64,000 nt of DNA from Marinibacterium profundimaris (GTDB lineage Bacteria; Pseudomonadota; Alphaproteobacteria; Rhodobacterales; Rhodobacteraceae). The stretch spans positions 558,001 to 622,000 of the forward strand of contig NZ_AQQR01000001.1 in the NCBI RefSeq assembly GCF_002210095.1, written 5' to 3'. Shown piece by piece: positions 1 through 9,723 of the stretch (the stretch's first letter is position 1; each line of letters starts with the position of its first letter). The notes beneath the pieces are model-generated. The model had not been told where the DNA came from. It saw nothing but the letters and a program-made list of their open reading frames with translations, and did no database searches. The translations under genes and the position numbers were made by a program.

Positions 1-112
1 AGTTCGCCCGCCGCCGCTCCTGCCACAGCGCCCAGGCCAACCCGAGGATCAGCACGCCGGGCAGCGCACCGACCTCTCCGATCAGGGCGTTGGCAATCTC
101 GGTGATGTCCAT
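1..112 (-). CDS. small membrane protein, partial (C-terminus outside window)
   Basis: The reading frame opens at the ATG complementary to 110-112 and is still open at position 1, giving 37 codons. The visible part has a short acidic N-terminus (MDITEIANALIGEVG), then a hydrophobic stretch of about 15 residues rich in Leu, Gly and Val, then an Arg-rich turn (QERRR). This is a single predicted membrane segment. It lies downstream of the tail-fibre genes on the same strand, where small membrane proteins and holins are common, but no family is recognised. A lysis role is only a guess. Confidence 0.5.
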   Translation of the reverse strand, partial: MDITEIANALIGEVGALPGVLILGLAWALWQERRRAN

Positions 113-216
113 GCAGTCAAACCTTCGTCACGCTGGATAGTCTGGCTGCACGGTTACGCGATCCTCGTCATTGGCCCGCTCCACCGGACCATGGCCTTTT
201 GAAACGACGCACCAAG

Positions 217-1029
217 TCACGGGAAGTTCGCGAGATTGAGCGACACCGTGTCCCCGGCATAGCGGCCGCCTGCCCCGAAGTAGGCCGCGTAATTCGCCGC
301 GTCCAAGGCATCCAGTTCGGCATAGGTCATGCCGGAGAGGGCCACGTCGATCAGATGATATTGGTACAGGATGACGCTGTGCCCGATATCCGGCTGCAGG
401 GAGTTGTAGGGTGGGATATTGCCCCAGGCCAGTTGATAGATCTGATTTTGCGCCGGGCTTCCGCTCGGGCTGCCGTTCCAGGATGACGCTTGAACCGATT
501 GCCGTTGCGCCCCCGTGGCCGAACTCAGCGATCCGGTGAACAGCCGGTTTCCGGCCCAGGAGGCCGTCGAGCCGATGCCGAAATCGAAGTAATTGCCGCC
601 CGCCGCTTTCGTGCGCTTGATATCCACCCAAAGGAAGACGGCAAATTCCCGGGTCGGGTTGTCCGCCACGTAGTCGATAATCGGCTGCGCCCCGTTCAGC
701 CGGGCCGCCTGGCCGTTCTGGTTCGTGTTGCTGACGACCCCGTAGAGCGCGCCTTTCGACGTGCGCTCGAAGGCGCCATAGGGGGCTGTGAAGGTGTTGT
801 TAAAAGCGCCCGCCAGCGAGGCCGCATTCCCTCCCCCGAGGATCCCGGCGGCCTCGCGCCAGGCGATGTTGTGAACCGCCCCGCCATCGTCGGGCACGCC
901 CGGCGCCGTCTCCGAATTTGTGAGATCGGTCAGGATCAGCGTGCCCGGCGTGAGGCGGGGATCGGCGCTCAGATAGGGCGCGCCAGAGGCGGAGAAATCC
1001 CCGCCCACGAGAGAAGCAAATCCGGTCAT
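217..1029 (-). CDS. putative phage tail/receptor-binding protein
   Basis: This 270-residue protein lies one base after the stop of the tail-fibre gene and is read in the same direction. It has no signal peptide or membrane segment. It is rich in Gly, Ala, Asn, Ser and aromatic residues with a low Lys content, the look of a beta-structured, secreted or virion-surface protein. No catalytic motif is visible. Its position directly after the SGNH tail fibre suggests an accessory distal-tail or receptor-binding protein. I do not recognise a named family; the assignment rests on context. Confidence 0.6.
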   Translation of the reverse strand: MTGFASLVGGDFSASGAPYLSADPRLTPGTLILTDLTNSETAPGVPDDGGAVHNIAWREAAGILGGGNAASLAGAFNNTFTAPYGAFERTSKGALYGVVSNTNQNGQAARLNGAQPIIDYVADNPTREFAVFLWVDIKRTKAAGGNYFDFGIGSTASWAGNRLFTGSLSSATGAQRQSVQASSWNGSPSGSPAQNQIYQLAWGNIPPYNSLQPDIGHSVILYQYHLIDVALSGMTYAELDALDAANYAAYFGAGGRYAGDTVSLNLANFP

Positions 1030-1030
1030 C

Positions 1031-3589
1031 TTACCAGCTCCATTCTGTCAGAGATTGCGCCATCGCGGCCGCGAGGCGCGCGCCGCCGGTCGCGTTGAGA
1101 TGCGTCCGGTCCCAGGAAAACCATTGCCAGACCCCGCCGACCCTGATCGCCAGGCTGCCGAGATCCGTTTGGGATGATCCATCGGTGCGGATGTAATAGT
1201 CACCATCCGCCCCGCCGGTCGGCAGCGCGGCCCCGGTGCGCGTGCCGCGAAAGGTCATGTCGCCCGCATCCATCGGCAATGTGCTGTCCTTGAACCACGA
1301 AAGCGGCAGGATCCCGTAGGCCTCCGCGACCTCGGCCTCGGTCTTCCCCGGAAAATGCACGCTCGGTTCAGCCTGCATCTCGGCATCCCCCACCGCCGCC
1401 GCCTGCAGGATCGCCCAGACATTGAACCAGCGGCCCCCGAACATCCGGTCATACTCGGCATGCAGCGCCGCAAGTACGCTCGACCCGTCAAACTGATCCT
1501 CCTGCTGGGGACAGATCAGGCGGCCTCCGGTGTACTCGGTAAAGTTGCGCTGCCCGCAGATACCCATGGGGGCGAAGCGAAGATCCCTGGCGCCGGCCAT
1601 TGCAGAGACCTGCAGAGTCGCCTCGATGATCTGGCTCCAGTTCGAGCTTCCCACGCTGGGCGGCTGGTTGTTCTGACCATGCCACATGAACAGCGTGTCG
1701 CCGGCATAGAGGTCTCCATTGGTGATCGCGTAGTCGATCATCCCACGCACCTGGCGCGACGTTGACCCGCCATAACTCTGCTCGACAACCGTCCGCCCGG
1801 GAAATTCCGCCGACAGGTTCTCGAAGAGCTGGGCTTGCCCCGGCATACTGTCTCCGATGACGCGGATGTTGCGCGTCGGTGCCCGCTGCGATCGCTCCTG
1901 ATCAGCCCGCAGGGTCAGGCCCACGATCGCGGCGCTCTTGTCGGCGCGCCGGACCTCCCATTCATCGGCCGAGGCCGCGCAGCGCAGCGCCATGCTTGCC
2001 CCGTCCCCACAGGTTGCGATCGGCTCGGTCGGCACGTGTATCCAGGCCCCATCCTCGCGCAGAAGCATGTCGCCCGCGGCAAATGTGAAGGTCGCGGTGC
2101 CCGGGCTGTCGGCCTGGTACACTTCGCCGTCGACAGGCGCGGCCGGAAGCCCGGAACCGGGCGAGAACTCGCCGCGATAGACGAGACCGGCGGCCTGCAT
2201 CCACCGCTCATATTGCCAGCCCCCGCCGCCGGTCTGCCGGCCGTGATAGACAATCGCGTCCCCAGGCGAGACCCGGATCCCCTCGAACCGGCCGAAGCCC
2301 GTCACCCGCCACCAGTCGCCCTCGTCGCGCGCGCCGAAGGTGCCGGGCGCCGGCTGGATATGCCAGGCGCCGCCGTCATACACGAGGAGATCGCCCACCC
2401 GCATGCCCGCATGTGTCCCGGTCGAGACCGCGCCAGATCCGTTGACGTATTGGTAATAATCCCCGTCCGTGTAAGGCGCGCCGCTGCTCGGATTGCCCAC
2501 AGACGGCCCGGAGATCTGGCCACGCAGATAGCGCGACGGATAGGCCCCCGGATCGAACGCGCCCGCATAGCCCGTGCCCTGCAACAGAAGGCCGGTTGCC
2601 TTGCGGACCTCAAGCGCCTGCCCCGATCCGTTCACGCCGCGCAGCAGGCGCACCGGCAGATCCGGGAAGGCTTGCCAGCACGACCCGTCCCGCGGGCGCG
2701 TGGTCAGCGCCACCGGCGCCGCCGCGGATCGCCAGCGTCCGGGGCGCACCGGCACCCGGTCGGCCGTGTTGGGCAGGATCTCCGCTGCGGCACTGTCGGT
2801 AAGGTTCGACACCCCGACAACCTGGCCGTTCAGCTGTTCGAGGTTAAGGATCACGCCGCCCGCATCCGTGATCAGGATCGGGAAATACCCCGGAAAAGCA
2901 TCGCCCACGCCCCAGCGGTATCCACTGCCCTCGGGGAGCGCCTGCGGCAGCAGCGCCGTGACCTCCGTCGCCAGCGTGCCCAGCGTCACCGCCTCGGCCG
3001 GAACCGTGAGCGACGGGATCTCGACCGCGCCATCCACGGTCACCAGGAGCGGGAAATACCCCGGGAAGGCATCGCCGAGCCCCCAGACATAACCGCTTTC
3101 CGGCGGGATGGACTGAAACCGGAGCTCATATTGCGCGGTATCGAGCTTGGCCGCATCCGCCGCGATCCGCGCCGTCTCCTCGGCCTCGAGCTCGGCCTGA
3201 TCGACCTTGACCTCAAGCTCGGTCCGATCCGCCTTGGCCGAAAGCCCGGTGCCGCCGATCCGCACCCACCGGCCCCATGCGGCATTCCAGGAATAGCGCC
3301 CCGCGTTGAGCCTCTGACCGCCGTTGTAGCCGGTCGCCGTCGCGGCGCCATGGGTGCCCGTGTCGCTGTCCAGCACCTCGCCCCCGGCGCCGTCGATCTC
3401 CGGCGTGATCGCCAGCAGATCGGACCAGGTCGCGGCCCAGACCACATCTGAGGTGACCTGCGCCTCGACCCCGTTGACTGCGGCGATCACCTGCTCCTGA
3501 AACTCCGCGATCACCGTGCGATCGGGCTGGTGCAACGGGCTGTCCCCGATCCAGACCTCACGCGCCGTTCGTGTCGTGCTGACCGGCAT
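1031..3589 (-). CDS. phage tail fibre with C-terminal SGNH hydrolase domain
   Basis: The protein is about 852 residues from the ATG at 3589, which has a good ribosome-binding site (AAGGAGAGAAC). A longer in-frame opening to 3721 has no such site. The N-terminal half is a mosaic of short fibre modules, including two near-copies of G-Y-x-W-G-x-G-D-A-F-P-G-Y-F-P around residues 165-180 and 220-236. Domains that read like (D)G-x-W and Y-x-x-G-D repeats follow. From about residue 575 an SGNH/GDSL hydrolase fold is visible: block I IGDSM near 580, an Asn-containing block (WHGQNN), and the C-terminal catalytic pair DRTHLN near 830. Family knowledge suggests deacetylation or de-esterification of host surface polysaccharide. 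The substrate is unknown. Confidence 0.85.
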   Translation of the reverse strand: MPVSTTRTAREVWIGDSPLHQPDRTVIAEFQEQVIAAVNGVEAQVTSDVVWAATWSDLLAITPEIDGAGGEVLDSDTGTHGAATATGYNGGQRLNAGRYSWNAAWGRWVRIGGTGLSAKADRTELEVKVDQAELEAEETARIAADAAKLDTAQYELRFQSIPPESGYVWGLGDAFPGYFPLLVTVDGAVEIPSLTVPAEAVTLGTLATEVTALLPQALPEGSGYRWGVGDAFPGYFPILITDAGGVILNLEQLNGQVVGVSNLTDSAAAEILPNTADRVPVRPGRWRSAAAPVALTTRPRDGSCWQAFPDLPVRLLRGVNGSGQALEVRKATGLLLQGTGYAGAFDPGAYPSRYLRGQISGPSVGNPSSGAPYTDGDYYQYVNGSGAVSTGTHAGMRVGDLLVYDGGAWHIQPAPGTFGARDEGDWWRVTGFGRFEGIRVSPGDAIVYHGRQTGGGGWQYERWMQAAGLVYRGEFSPGSGLPAAPVDGEVYQADSPGTATFTFAAGDMLLREDGAWIHVPTEPIATCGDGASMALRCAASADEWEVRRADKSAAIVGLTLRADQERSQRAPTRNIRVIGDSMPGQAQLFENLSAEFPGRTVVEQSYGGSTSRQVRGMIDYAITNGDLYAGDTLFMWHGQNNQPPSVGSSNWSQIIEATLQVSAMAGARDLRFAPMGICGQRNFTEYTGGRLICPQQEDQFDGSSVLAALHAEYDRMFGGRWFNVWAILQAAAVGDAEMQAEPSVHFPGKTEAEVAEAYGILPLSWFKDSTLPMDAGDMTFRGTRTGAALPTGGADGDYYIRTDGSSQTDLGSLAIRVGGVWQWFSWDRTHLNATGGARLAAAMAQSLTEWSW

Positions 3590-3602
3590 GTTCGTTCTCT
3601 CC

Positions 3603-5720
3603 TTACTCTTCCGGGACCAGGATCGGACCCGCCGCCACCGGCGCGCCGATTGATCCGTCGAATGCGATCGGCCGCAGCCAATAATAAGCCGTGCCCGACG
3701 CCACTGAGGCCGACACGTCATAAGCGGCCAGCGTCTGCACCGGGATGTTGCCGCCGACCTGAACCGCCGTGCCGAAATCGTTCGCGACCGCCCGCCAGAC
3801 CGTCACGACCACCGTGTTGGCACCCGCATTGCCCTGGAACCGCACCTGCCCCGGCTCACCCGTCGCCGAGGAGATCGAAAAGGCCCCTGTCGGCGCGCCG
3901 GAGACCGTGACCTCGATCGGAACCGCGGGCGCCCAGGCGCTGACCTTGTCCGTGCCTTCGAGCCCCGAGAAATTGCGCACCTGCACCGCGTAGGTCGCGC
4001 CGACCTCGCACCCGGTGATCTCGTAGGACTCGCGCGCCGCAACCGAACGCCCGACCGCGATGATCTCCTCGAAGCCATCCGAGAGGCGCTGAAGGCGGAT
4101 CTGCTGCGAATAGACCGCGTCGGCCGCGTCCCAGCCGACCAGGATCCGCCCCGCGCTGGGGCTTGAGGCCGCGACATTTGCGATCGCGGCCGTTGCATAG
4201 CCGCCGACCACCGCCTCGGCCGAGACCGCCGGGCGTTCCGGCTCCTGCGATCCTGCGTCAAAGTCCCAATCGGTCGCGGCCACCGAATTGGCCGTGACCG
4301 AGAAGGTATCCACCCCGACCCGCTCGAGCTTGCCGATCTCGAACGGCCCGTCGATCCCCAGCTCGGCATGCGAGAAGCGGAAGAACCGATGGCCGAGGAG
4401 CTCATAGCCCACCGCCCCGATCGTGCCGGAAAGCTGCCAGGCCGGCCGCTTGACCCGGCCGAGCCTTGCGGCGATCCGGATCGCCTGATTGTGCCACTTG
4501 ATCCCGTGCAGCTGCGGCGTGTCCCGCACCCGCCGGCCCTCTGCCGTGACCGTCCAGACGCCCGTCGACCATTCGCGCCAGGCGTTTGCCGGCTCGACAT
4601 ATTCCGGCACGATCTCGGTCGGCGCGTCGCTGCCGGTCTGCCCGCCGACCAGCTCCACCGCCTCGAAATCCCCATCGGCGAGCGTCACCCCGGGCGCCAT
4701 GTAGCGCCCGACATAAAACCCCACGGTGCCGTCCGCCGCCTCGTAGAGGAAGGCATCGCAGGCCCCGCAAAGCTGCGCGCGCTGCGTCTCGAAATCCTGG
4801 TCATCCGACAGGATCCCGTCGAAGCACCAGCGCGGCCCGGTGACGCCGTAGCGATCCGTGACCTCTTCGTCGCAAACATCGGCCTCGACCGCGACCAGGT
4901 CCCAATTGACCGATTGCCCCATGCGCTCGGTCAGCCACCAGGCGAGGATCAGCGCGGCATTCGACGTGAACCCGTAGCTGTCCGATCGCGGGTCATAGAT
5001 CCGCGCATGCCCGTCGAGCACGGGGGCATAAGCCCATTGCCGCCCGCCGGGATAGACCTCGGAGAACCGCTCCGGCGGCACCTTCTTGGCGCGGATCACC
5101 GCCCCCGCCAGCCCCGCGAAATCATGGGCCGCCGCAATTTGCCCCGGGAACTCCGCCAGCAGATCGGCATTTGCCGCCTGACCGGCCGCGCCGAGGAAGG
5201 CCGACACCTTGGCCGTGTCGCCGATCGGATCCGTGGTCACGAGATCCGCGCCGTCGATCTCGACGGGGCGCTCGTCCAGGTAATGTTGCGCGATCCCCGC
5301 GATCTCATGCGCGGCGAGGATCGGCACGTAATAGCGATAGGTGCCTGCCGCCCCGGTGAAGCCGATCGGCCCGCCCTTGCGCACCCGGCCGAGCGCCCAT
5401 TCCGCATAGGCCACGCCTTGCGCGAAATTGACCATCCGCGCGGACGGCTTGGGCAGATCGGGGCGCGGCGTGAGCGCCTGCGCGATCATCGAGAGCCCCA
5501 CGCCCACCACCGTCTTGACCACGATCGCGCCAAGCGCGGTGCCCGCGAAGGCGCCGCCTGCCACAACGCCCGCGGCATAAGCCGCCCCCGCCGTGGCCGC
5601 CGCCGTGCCGCCAAGCGCGCCGATGATGAAACCGGCCGCCTGCGGCATCGCCTCGGCCGGGGCGGGGCGCACGATCGCGGTGGAGCCCAGCAGAAGGGCG
5701 ATCGCAATCCTACGCCGCAT
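3603..5720 (-). CDS. phage tail-tip / host-specificity protein
   Basis: The protein has 705 residues. The first 25 resemble a signal peptide (MRRRIAIALLLGSTAIV), followed by a long Gly/Ala-rich hydrophobic stretch to about residue 85. This N-terminus recurs in tail-tip proteins of Rhodobacteraceae prophages and is probably used in tail assembly and not for secretion. The middle region has mixed alpha/beta character. The last 200 residues look like fibronectin-III-type modules (for example GRILVGWDAADAVYSQQIRL). The gene overlaps the upstream DUF6950 gene by 11 bases. By position after the tape measure and three small tail genes it corresponds to a lambda gpJ-like central tail protein. Confidence 0.75.
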   Translation of the reverse strand: MRRRIAIALLLGSTAIVRPAPAEAMPQAAGFIIGALGGTAAATAGAAYAAGVVAGGAFAGTALGAIVVKTVVGVGLSMIAQALTPRPDLPKPSARMVNFAQGVAYAEWALGRVRKGGPIGFTGAAGTYRYYVPILAAHEIAGIAQHYLDERPVEIDGADLVTTDPIGDTAKVSAFLGAAGQAANADLLAEFPGQIAAAHDFAGLAGAVIRAKKVPPERFSEVYPGGRQWAYAPVLDGHARIYDPRSDSYGFTSNAALILAWWLTERMGQSVNWDLVAVEADVCDEEVTDRYGVTGPRWCFDGILSDDQDFETQRAQLCGACDAFLYEAADGTVGFYVGRYMAPGVTLADGDFEAVELVGGQTGSDAPTEIVPEYVEPANAWREWSTGVWTVTAEGRRVRDTPQLHGIKWHNQAIRIAARLGRVKRPAWQLSGTIGAVGYELLGHRFFRFSHAELGIDGPFEIGKLERVGVDTFSVTANSVAATDWDFDAGSQEPERPAVSAEAVVGGYATAAIANVAASSPSAGRILVGWDAADAVYSQQIRLQRLSDGFEEIIAVGRSVAARESYEITGCEVGATYAVQVRNFSGLEGTDKVSAWAPAVPIEVTVSGAPTGAFSISSATGEPGQVRFQGNAGANTVVVTVWRAVANDFGTAVQVGGNIPVQTLAAYDVSASVASGTAYYWLRPIAFDGSIGAPVAAGPILVPEE

Positions 5721-6156
5721 AGCCGACCCCCCAGGCCGCCAGCACCCGCACCCGACCGGGTGCCGTGAAGGTCACCCCGTCGCGCCCCTTGCTGGCCCAT
5801 TGCGTGCCCGTCCAGAGCCCCCCGAAGGGCCAGCGCGAGCCGGGCCGCAGGTAAACCCCCACGTCGCCGCGCGCCGGCGCCGCGACCCGCGGCAGGCCGC
5901 CGATAGTCTGGCCGCACCGATCGAGCGCGGCCACGGGATCCGACAGGAAGCGCGTCAGGCGCTCGCAGTCTGCCGGCGTCTCGTAGAGCCCGCGCAGATG
6001 CGCCGCCGGATCCCGCCCCGTCACCCGCGCGATCCAGTCACCCAGGACCAGGCAACAATCCGTCTCCCCCCACACAAACGGCAGGACAGACCAGCGGTTG
6101 AGCTCCTGGTAGAGCGGCGACACCACCACGGGCGCAGGCTCGAGCGTCATTCCCAA
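5710..6156 (-). CDS. DUF6950/NlpC-P60-like phage tail-associated protein
   Basis: A 148-residue protein. Near residue 28 it has the motif PFVWGETDCCLVLGDWIARV, with the Cys in the context seen in NlpC/P60-like and DUF6950 proteins, followed by a G-x-D-P-A-A-x-L-R-G-x-Y stretch. Proteins of this type sit between the tape measure and tail-tip genes in Rhodobacteraceae phages and gene transfer agents, where NlpC/P60 proteins trim peptidoglycan during DNA entry. A His partner is not obvious, so catalytic activity is uncertain. It overlaps both neighbours (10-11 bases), which implies translational coupling. Confidence 0.65.
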   Translation of the reverse strand: MGMTLEPAPVVVSPLYQELNRWSVLPFVWGETDCCLVLGDWIARVTGRDPAAHLRGLYETPADCERLTRFLSDPVAALDRCGQTIGGLPRVAAPARGDVGVYLRPGSRWPFGGLWTGTQWASKGRDGVTFTAPGRVRVLAAWGVGYAA

Positions 6157-6734
6157 AGCTTTTCCTCTTCAAAATCCGTGGTCGGGATCCATTCCAGCGA
6201 GGGATTTTCCTCGCCGATCAGCGCCGCATGCCCGGCGGTGTTGAGCGCGATCCGGGCGGCCGTGCGCCGGCCCTCCGACCAGGCCTCGAGCCCGATCGAG
6301 ACCTCGCGCGAAACCGGCCCCTGCGCGGCCAGCGTGAGCGTGCGCATGGTCCGCGTGAGCCAGAGTTGCGGCGGATGCACCGGCGCATAGATCTCTTCGA
6401 TCCGGGCCAGCGGCTGGACGTAGAACCGCGCGGCGCGCCCGGCCAGGTACTCCGGTCCCAGCGCGCGCAGCTCGGAAACCACGCTTGGCGCGTCGGGATC
6501 CTGGATGAAGGCGGCCGAGAGCGTGCCGGCCGGCGCCACCCCGTCGATCGCGCTTTCGAGCCCGCTCGCCGACAGGAGCTGAGACCCGTACCAGGTATTG
6601 CCGTTCACATCGGTAAACCGGCCATCCGCGCCCAGCATGAACCGCATGACGCCATCGGGCGTGTCGAGCTCGACAAGATCGATCAGCCCGATCGCGTCGC
6701 CGCGCGGGTCGAAGCCTTCGGGAAAGAAACTCAT
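6147..6734 (-). CDS. phage tail assembly/distal tail protein (unknown family)
   Basis: A 195-residue acidic soluble protein without a signal sequence. It begins MSFFPEGFDPRGDAIGLIDL and contains a pattern typical of distal-tail or DUF2163-like proteins: a Trp-Tyr-Gly motif after a DVNGN turn, and an A-P-A-G-T-L-S stretch. It lies between two tail genes and overlaps each by 4-10 bases. The family is not certain; the tail role is inferred from position, which matches the small proteins between the tape measure and the tail tip in HK97-like phages. Confidence 0.6.
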   Translation of the reverse strand: MSFFPEGFDPRGDAIGLIDLVELDTPDGVMRFMLGADGRFTDVNGNTWYGSQLLSASGLESAIDGVAPAGTLSAAFIQDPDAPSVVSELRALGPEYLAGRAARFYVQPLARIEEIYAPVHPPQLWLTRTMRTLTLAAQGPVSREVSIGLEAWSEGRRTAARIALNTAGHAALIGEENPSLEWIPTTDFEEEKLWE

Positions 6735-7411
6735 CGGTTCAGCGCCTCGCGCAGCGTGACCTCGGGCCGCGCGATCCGGCCAAGCCCGTAGGACATACGC
6801 GAGGCGTCATCCTCTTCGGCCTCGAAAAGCCCGGTGCCCACCAGGGCGATCGGATCGCCGGCCGCGATCGTCGCGCGCTGCATCCGCACGCCGATCCGGT
6901 AGCGGATCCCGCCGAGCGCCTCGACCGAGATCACCCCCATGGGCCAATCATCCGCCGAAAGGATCTGCCCCCGCACCGGCACAAGGGCCGGATCCGGGAT
7001 CTCGACCACGATCGAGGAGGCGCCCGGCGCGGCCCCAGCGTCTGCCAGCGCCAGGGGCCCCGGCTCGTATCCCGTGCCATCGCCAAAGGTCGCCCCGTCC
7101 GAGAACGGGATCCCCGCGTTGACGAACGCGGCCGCAAGGGTCGCATTGCGATCGAAGAGGATCGGGTCGACCATGTAGAGGCGATAGAGCCCCCGCCGCC
7201 CCTCGGCCGCCCAATGGGTCGCCCGCCATTCCCCGGCAAAGGCGCCCGGCAGCGCGAGCGAGAACTGCCCGCGCCAGATCGGCGCGCGGTTATAGACGGT
7301 TTTGGTGTTGCCGTCGTTGCGCTCCGATCCCTGCCCGCGCCAGTCGATCCACCAATCCACCTGCGTCATGCGCATGAGCGCATAGGGCACCGTCACAACC
7401 GGCCGGCTCAT
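6731..7411 (-). CDS. phage tail protein, unknown family
   Basis: A 226-residue protein that overlaps the tape measure gene by 4 bases (ATGA) and the next tail gene by 4 bases. The N-terminus reads MSRPVVTVPYALMRMTQVDWWIDW, and beta-rich segments and a Gly/Pro-containing turn follow. No enzymatic motif was found. In related phages the gene directly after the tape measure encodes a distal tail component, which is the best inference here. Confidence 0.6.
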   Translation of the reverse strand: MSRPVVTVPYALMRMTQVDWWIDWRGQGSERNDGNTKTVYNRAPIWRGQFSLALPGAFAGEWRATHWAAEGRRGLYRLYMVDPILFDRNATLAAAFVNAGIPFSDGATFGDGTGYEPGPLALADAGAAPGASSIVVEIPDPALVPVRGQILSADDWPMGVISVEALGGIRYRIGVRMQRATIAAGDPIALVGTGLFEAEEDDASRMSYGLGRIARPEVTLREALNR

Positions 7412-9702
7412 GCCATCGTGCCCCGCTCGAAGAACTGGTTACTCATCACCCCATGCGCCCGCCGGGTCGCGTTCGCCGCCCCCGACACCATCGGCGCCGC
7501 CGTGCCGCGCGAGATATCCGCGACGCGCACGTCAAAATACGGGCTCGGGATCACCTCGAGCCGGGTCGCCCCACCGCCGCCCAGGCCGCCGAGCTTGTGG
7601 TTCGGGATCACCTGCGATCCCTTCGGCAGGTTGACCAGCTCGCGGCCCTGCTCACCGACCCAGGCCAGCCCGCCGGGCGCCGAGTTTGTGCCGTTGGCAA
7701 AGCCCGGGATCGCCCCGGTGATCGCCCCGCCCAGCGACATGGAGACCCCAGAGAAGAGCGCCGATCCGACCTGATTGAAGAGAATGCCGGCCAGGTTGTC
7801 GAAGACCGACGCCAGCCCCTCGCCGAGGCTTTTTCCGCCCTTGAGAATATCGCTGAATGCGCCGGTGAAACTCTGATTGATCGCCTGGCTCGCCGACTTG
7901 GCGCGCTGTTCGGTCTCCGAGAGCGCATCCCCGGCCTCGCGCGCCGCCCGCGCGGCCCCGCCGCCGGATCCGCCGCCGCCATCGTCCAGAGCATCCCCAA
8001 GCCGATCCGCCGCCGCCGCGGCCCCGTCGGTCTCATCCGCAGCACCGGCCATCACCTTGCGCAAGGCCGAAAGCCCCGCGAGAGGAGAGGTTGCCAGCCG
8101 CCGCAGCGCGCCGGTCGCAAGATCCGCATCGGCCGCCGCCTGGCGCGCCGCAGCGGCCGAGGCATCCAGCCCGGACGTGTCGGGCGCGTCGAACGTGTCG
8201 GTATTGAACCCCCGGGCGAAGGCCTCGCGCGCCGCCTTGCCGGCATCTTCGGCCGCACCCGCGAAGGGGTTGGCGATGTTGTCGAGGCTGAACGGATCGA
8301 CCGTGCCGATCTGGATCGTCTCGCCCTGCGTCGCCCATCTGGGAAGCCGGGCAAGCGCCGCGTTCAGGCGCGTGATGAAGGTATTGATCCGGCCCACCAC
8401 CGCGTTGAGCATCGTCTCGACGCCACCGATCAGGCTTTGCGCCGCCTGATAGGCGAGATCGCCGATCGCCCGCGGCAGCGCGCCCCAGATCTCGCGGATC
8501 GCCTCGAAGGCGCCGCGGAACACCCCCACCGCGCGGTTGCCGAAATCCACCACACCCCCGAGCGTGGCCCCGATCGCGTCGATGGCGGCCGCCCGGACCC
8601 GCTGCCAGGTCGCCCCGATCGCGCTGCCCGCCGCCCCGAAGGCCAGGCCGATCCGGTCGCCGAGCTCGGCCGCAAGATCCCCGACAAGCCCCATGGCCTC
8701 GCCGAACCCACCAGCCGCCGAGACCAGGCGCGTGAACTGAAACACCGCCTCGCCGATCGCCACGACGACAAGCCCGATCCCGGATCGGATCAGCGCCCCG
8801 CGCAGCACCGCAAGAGCCCCCGACAGGGACAGGGTTGCCAGCCTGGCCGCGACCAGGGCGCCGACATAGCGCACCCCGAAGGCCGTCGCCGCCGTTGCGA
8901 CGTAGGTTCCGAGCCGCTGGATATTGCCCGCGATCGCGTCGATCACTGCGCGCAGCGCGCCCCCCTCGCGCAGCGAGTCCGTCATCGCCTGCGCCATCCG
9001 CCCGAAGGCAGGAACAAGGGTCAAGGCCAGTTGCTGCCCGGCGTATTGCGAGATCAGGCCGAGCCGCGCAATCCTGTCGTTGGCGGTCTCGATCTCGGCC
9101 GCGTCGGTCGCACTCAGCGCAAGGCCGTAATCCTCGATCTCAGAGCGTGCGGCGCGGATCGCGTCGCCGCCCTGTATCATCAAGAGCGCCATTTCGCGAT
9201 TGCGCACGCCGAGATCCCGCAGAACGGCCGTCGCTTCGCCCGCCGACAGGCCAAGCGCATTGATCCGGTCGGCGATCGTCGCCACCTTCTCGTCCGCATC
9301 CAGCCCCGCGAGCTCTTCGGCCGACAGACCAAGCCGCTCGAGCGCCCGGCCCGCGTTCCCGCTTGTCCCGATATTGGCAATCTCGCGGTTCATGGTCTGA
9401 ACATCGTTCGTCAGACCCGACAGGGAGACACCAGCCTCGCCCGCCGCGAGCTCGAGCGCGCGGAAAGCGCCGATCGAGGCATCGAGGCGCCGGGCGGATT
9501 TGGCGGCCCGGTCGATCTCCCGCGCCCCTGCCATCGCGGCGGCCGAGATCGCGGTGCCGAACGCCGCGGCCGCAGCAGAGACCCGAAGGAACTGCGCCCG
9601 CATGGCGCGCAGTTGCGGCGAAACCCGTTTCACGCCCTTTTGAAACTGCGCGCTGTCGAGCCCGAGATTGACCCGCAGCGCGCCGATCACCGAAGATGCC
9701 AT
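7408..9702 (-). CDS. phage tail tape measure protein
   Basis: A 764-residue protein. The N-terminus (VIGALRVNLGLDSAQFQKGV) is the standard start of tape measure proteins. An Ala-rich helical region follows, then hydrophobic helices around residues 270-340 that may insert into the host membrane. The C-terminus carries an Ala/Asp/Gly-rich linker and the motif GGLAWVGEQGRELVNLPKGS, commonly found near the end of these proteins. It sets tail length and is ejected with the DNA. At 764 residues it implies a moderately long siphoviral tail. The gene lies just after the frameshifted chaperone pair, as in lambda (G-T-H). Confidence 0.9.
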   Translation of the reverse strand: MASSVIGALRVNLGLDSAQFQKGVKRVSPQLRAMRAQFLRVSAAAAAFGTAISAAAMAGAREIDRAAKSARRLDASIGAFRALELAAGEAGVSLSGLTNDVQTMNREIANIGTSGNAGRALERLGLSAEELAGLDADEKVATIADRINALGLSAGEATAVLRDLGVRNREMALLMIQGGDAIRAARSEIEDYGLALSATDAAEIETANDRIARLGLISQYAGQQLALTLVPAFGRMAQAMTDSLREGGALRAVIDAIAGNIQRLGTYVATAATAFGVRYVGALVAARLATLSLSGALAVLRGALIRSGIGLVVVAIGEAVFQFTRLVSAAGGFGEAMGLVGDLAAELGDRIGLAFGAAGSAIGATWQRVRAAAIDAIGATLGGVVDFGNRAVGVFRGAFEAIREIWGALPRAIGDLAYQAAQSLIGGVETMLNAVVGRINTFITRLNAALARLPRWATQGETIQIGTVDPFSLDNIANPFAGAAEDAGKAAREAFARGFNTDTFDAPDTSGLDASAAAARQAAADADLATGALRRLATSPLAGLSALRKVMAGAADETDGAAAAADRLGDALDDGGGGSGGGAARAAREAGDALSETEQRAKSASQAINQSFTGAFSDILKGGKSLGEGLASVFDNLAGILFNQVGSALFSGVSMSLGGAITGAIPGFANGTNSAPGGLAWVGEQGRELVNLPKGSQVIPNHKLGGLGGGGATRLEVIPSPYFDVRVADISRGTAAPMVSGAANATRRAHGVMSNQFFERGTMA

Positions 9703-9723
9703 CCTGTCCCCTTCCCGACCCCG

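Noticed and set aside
1835-3451. 538-codon frame antisense to the tail fibre
   Set aside because: Shadow frame with no recognisable domain and no ribosome-binding site.
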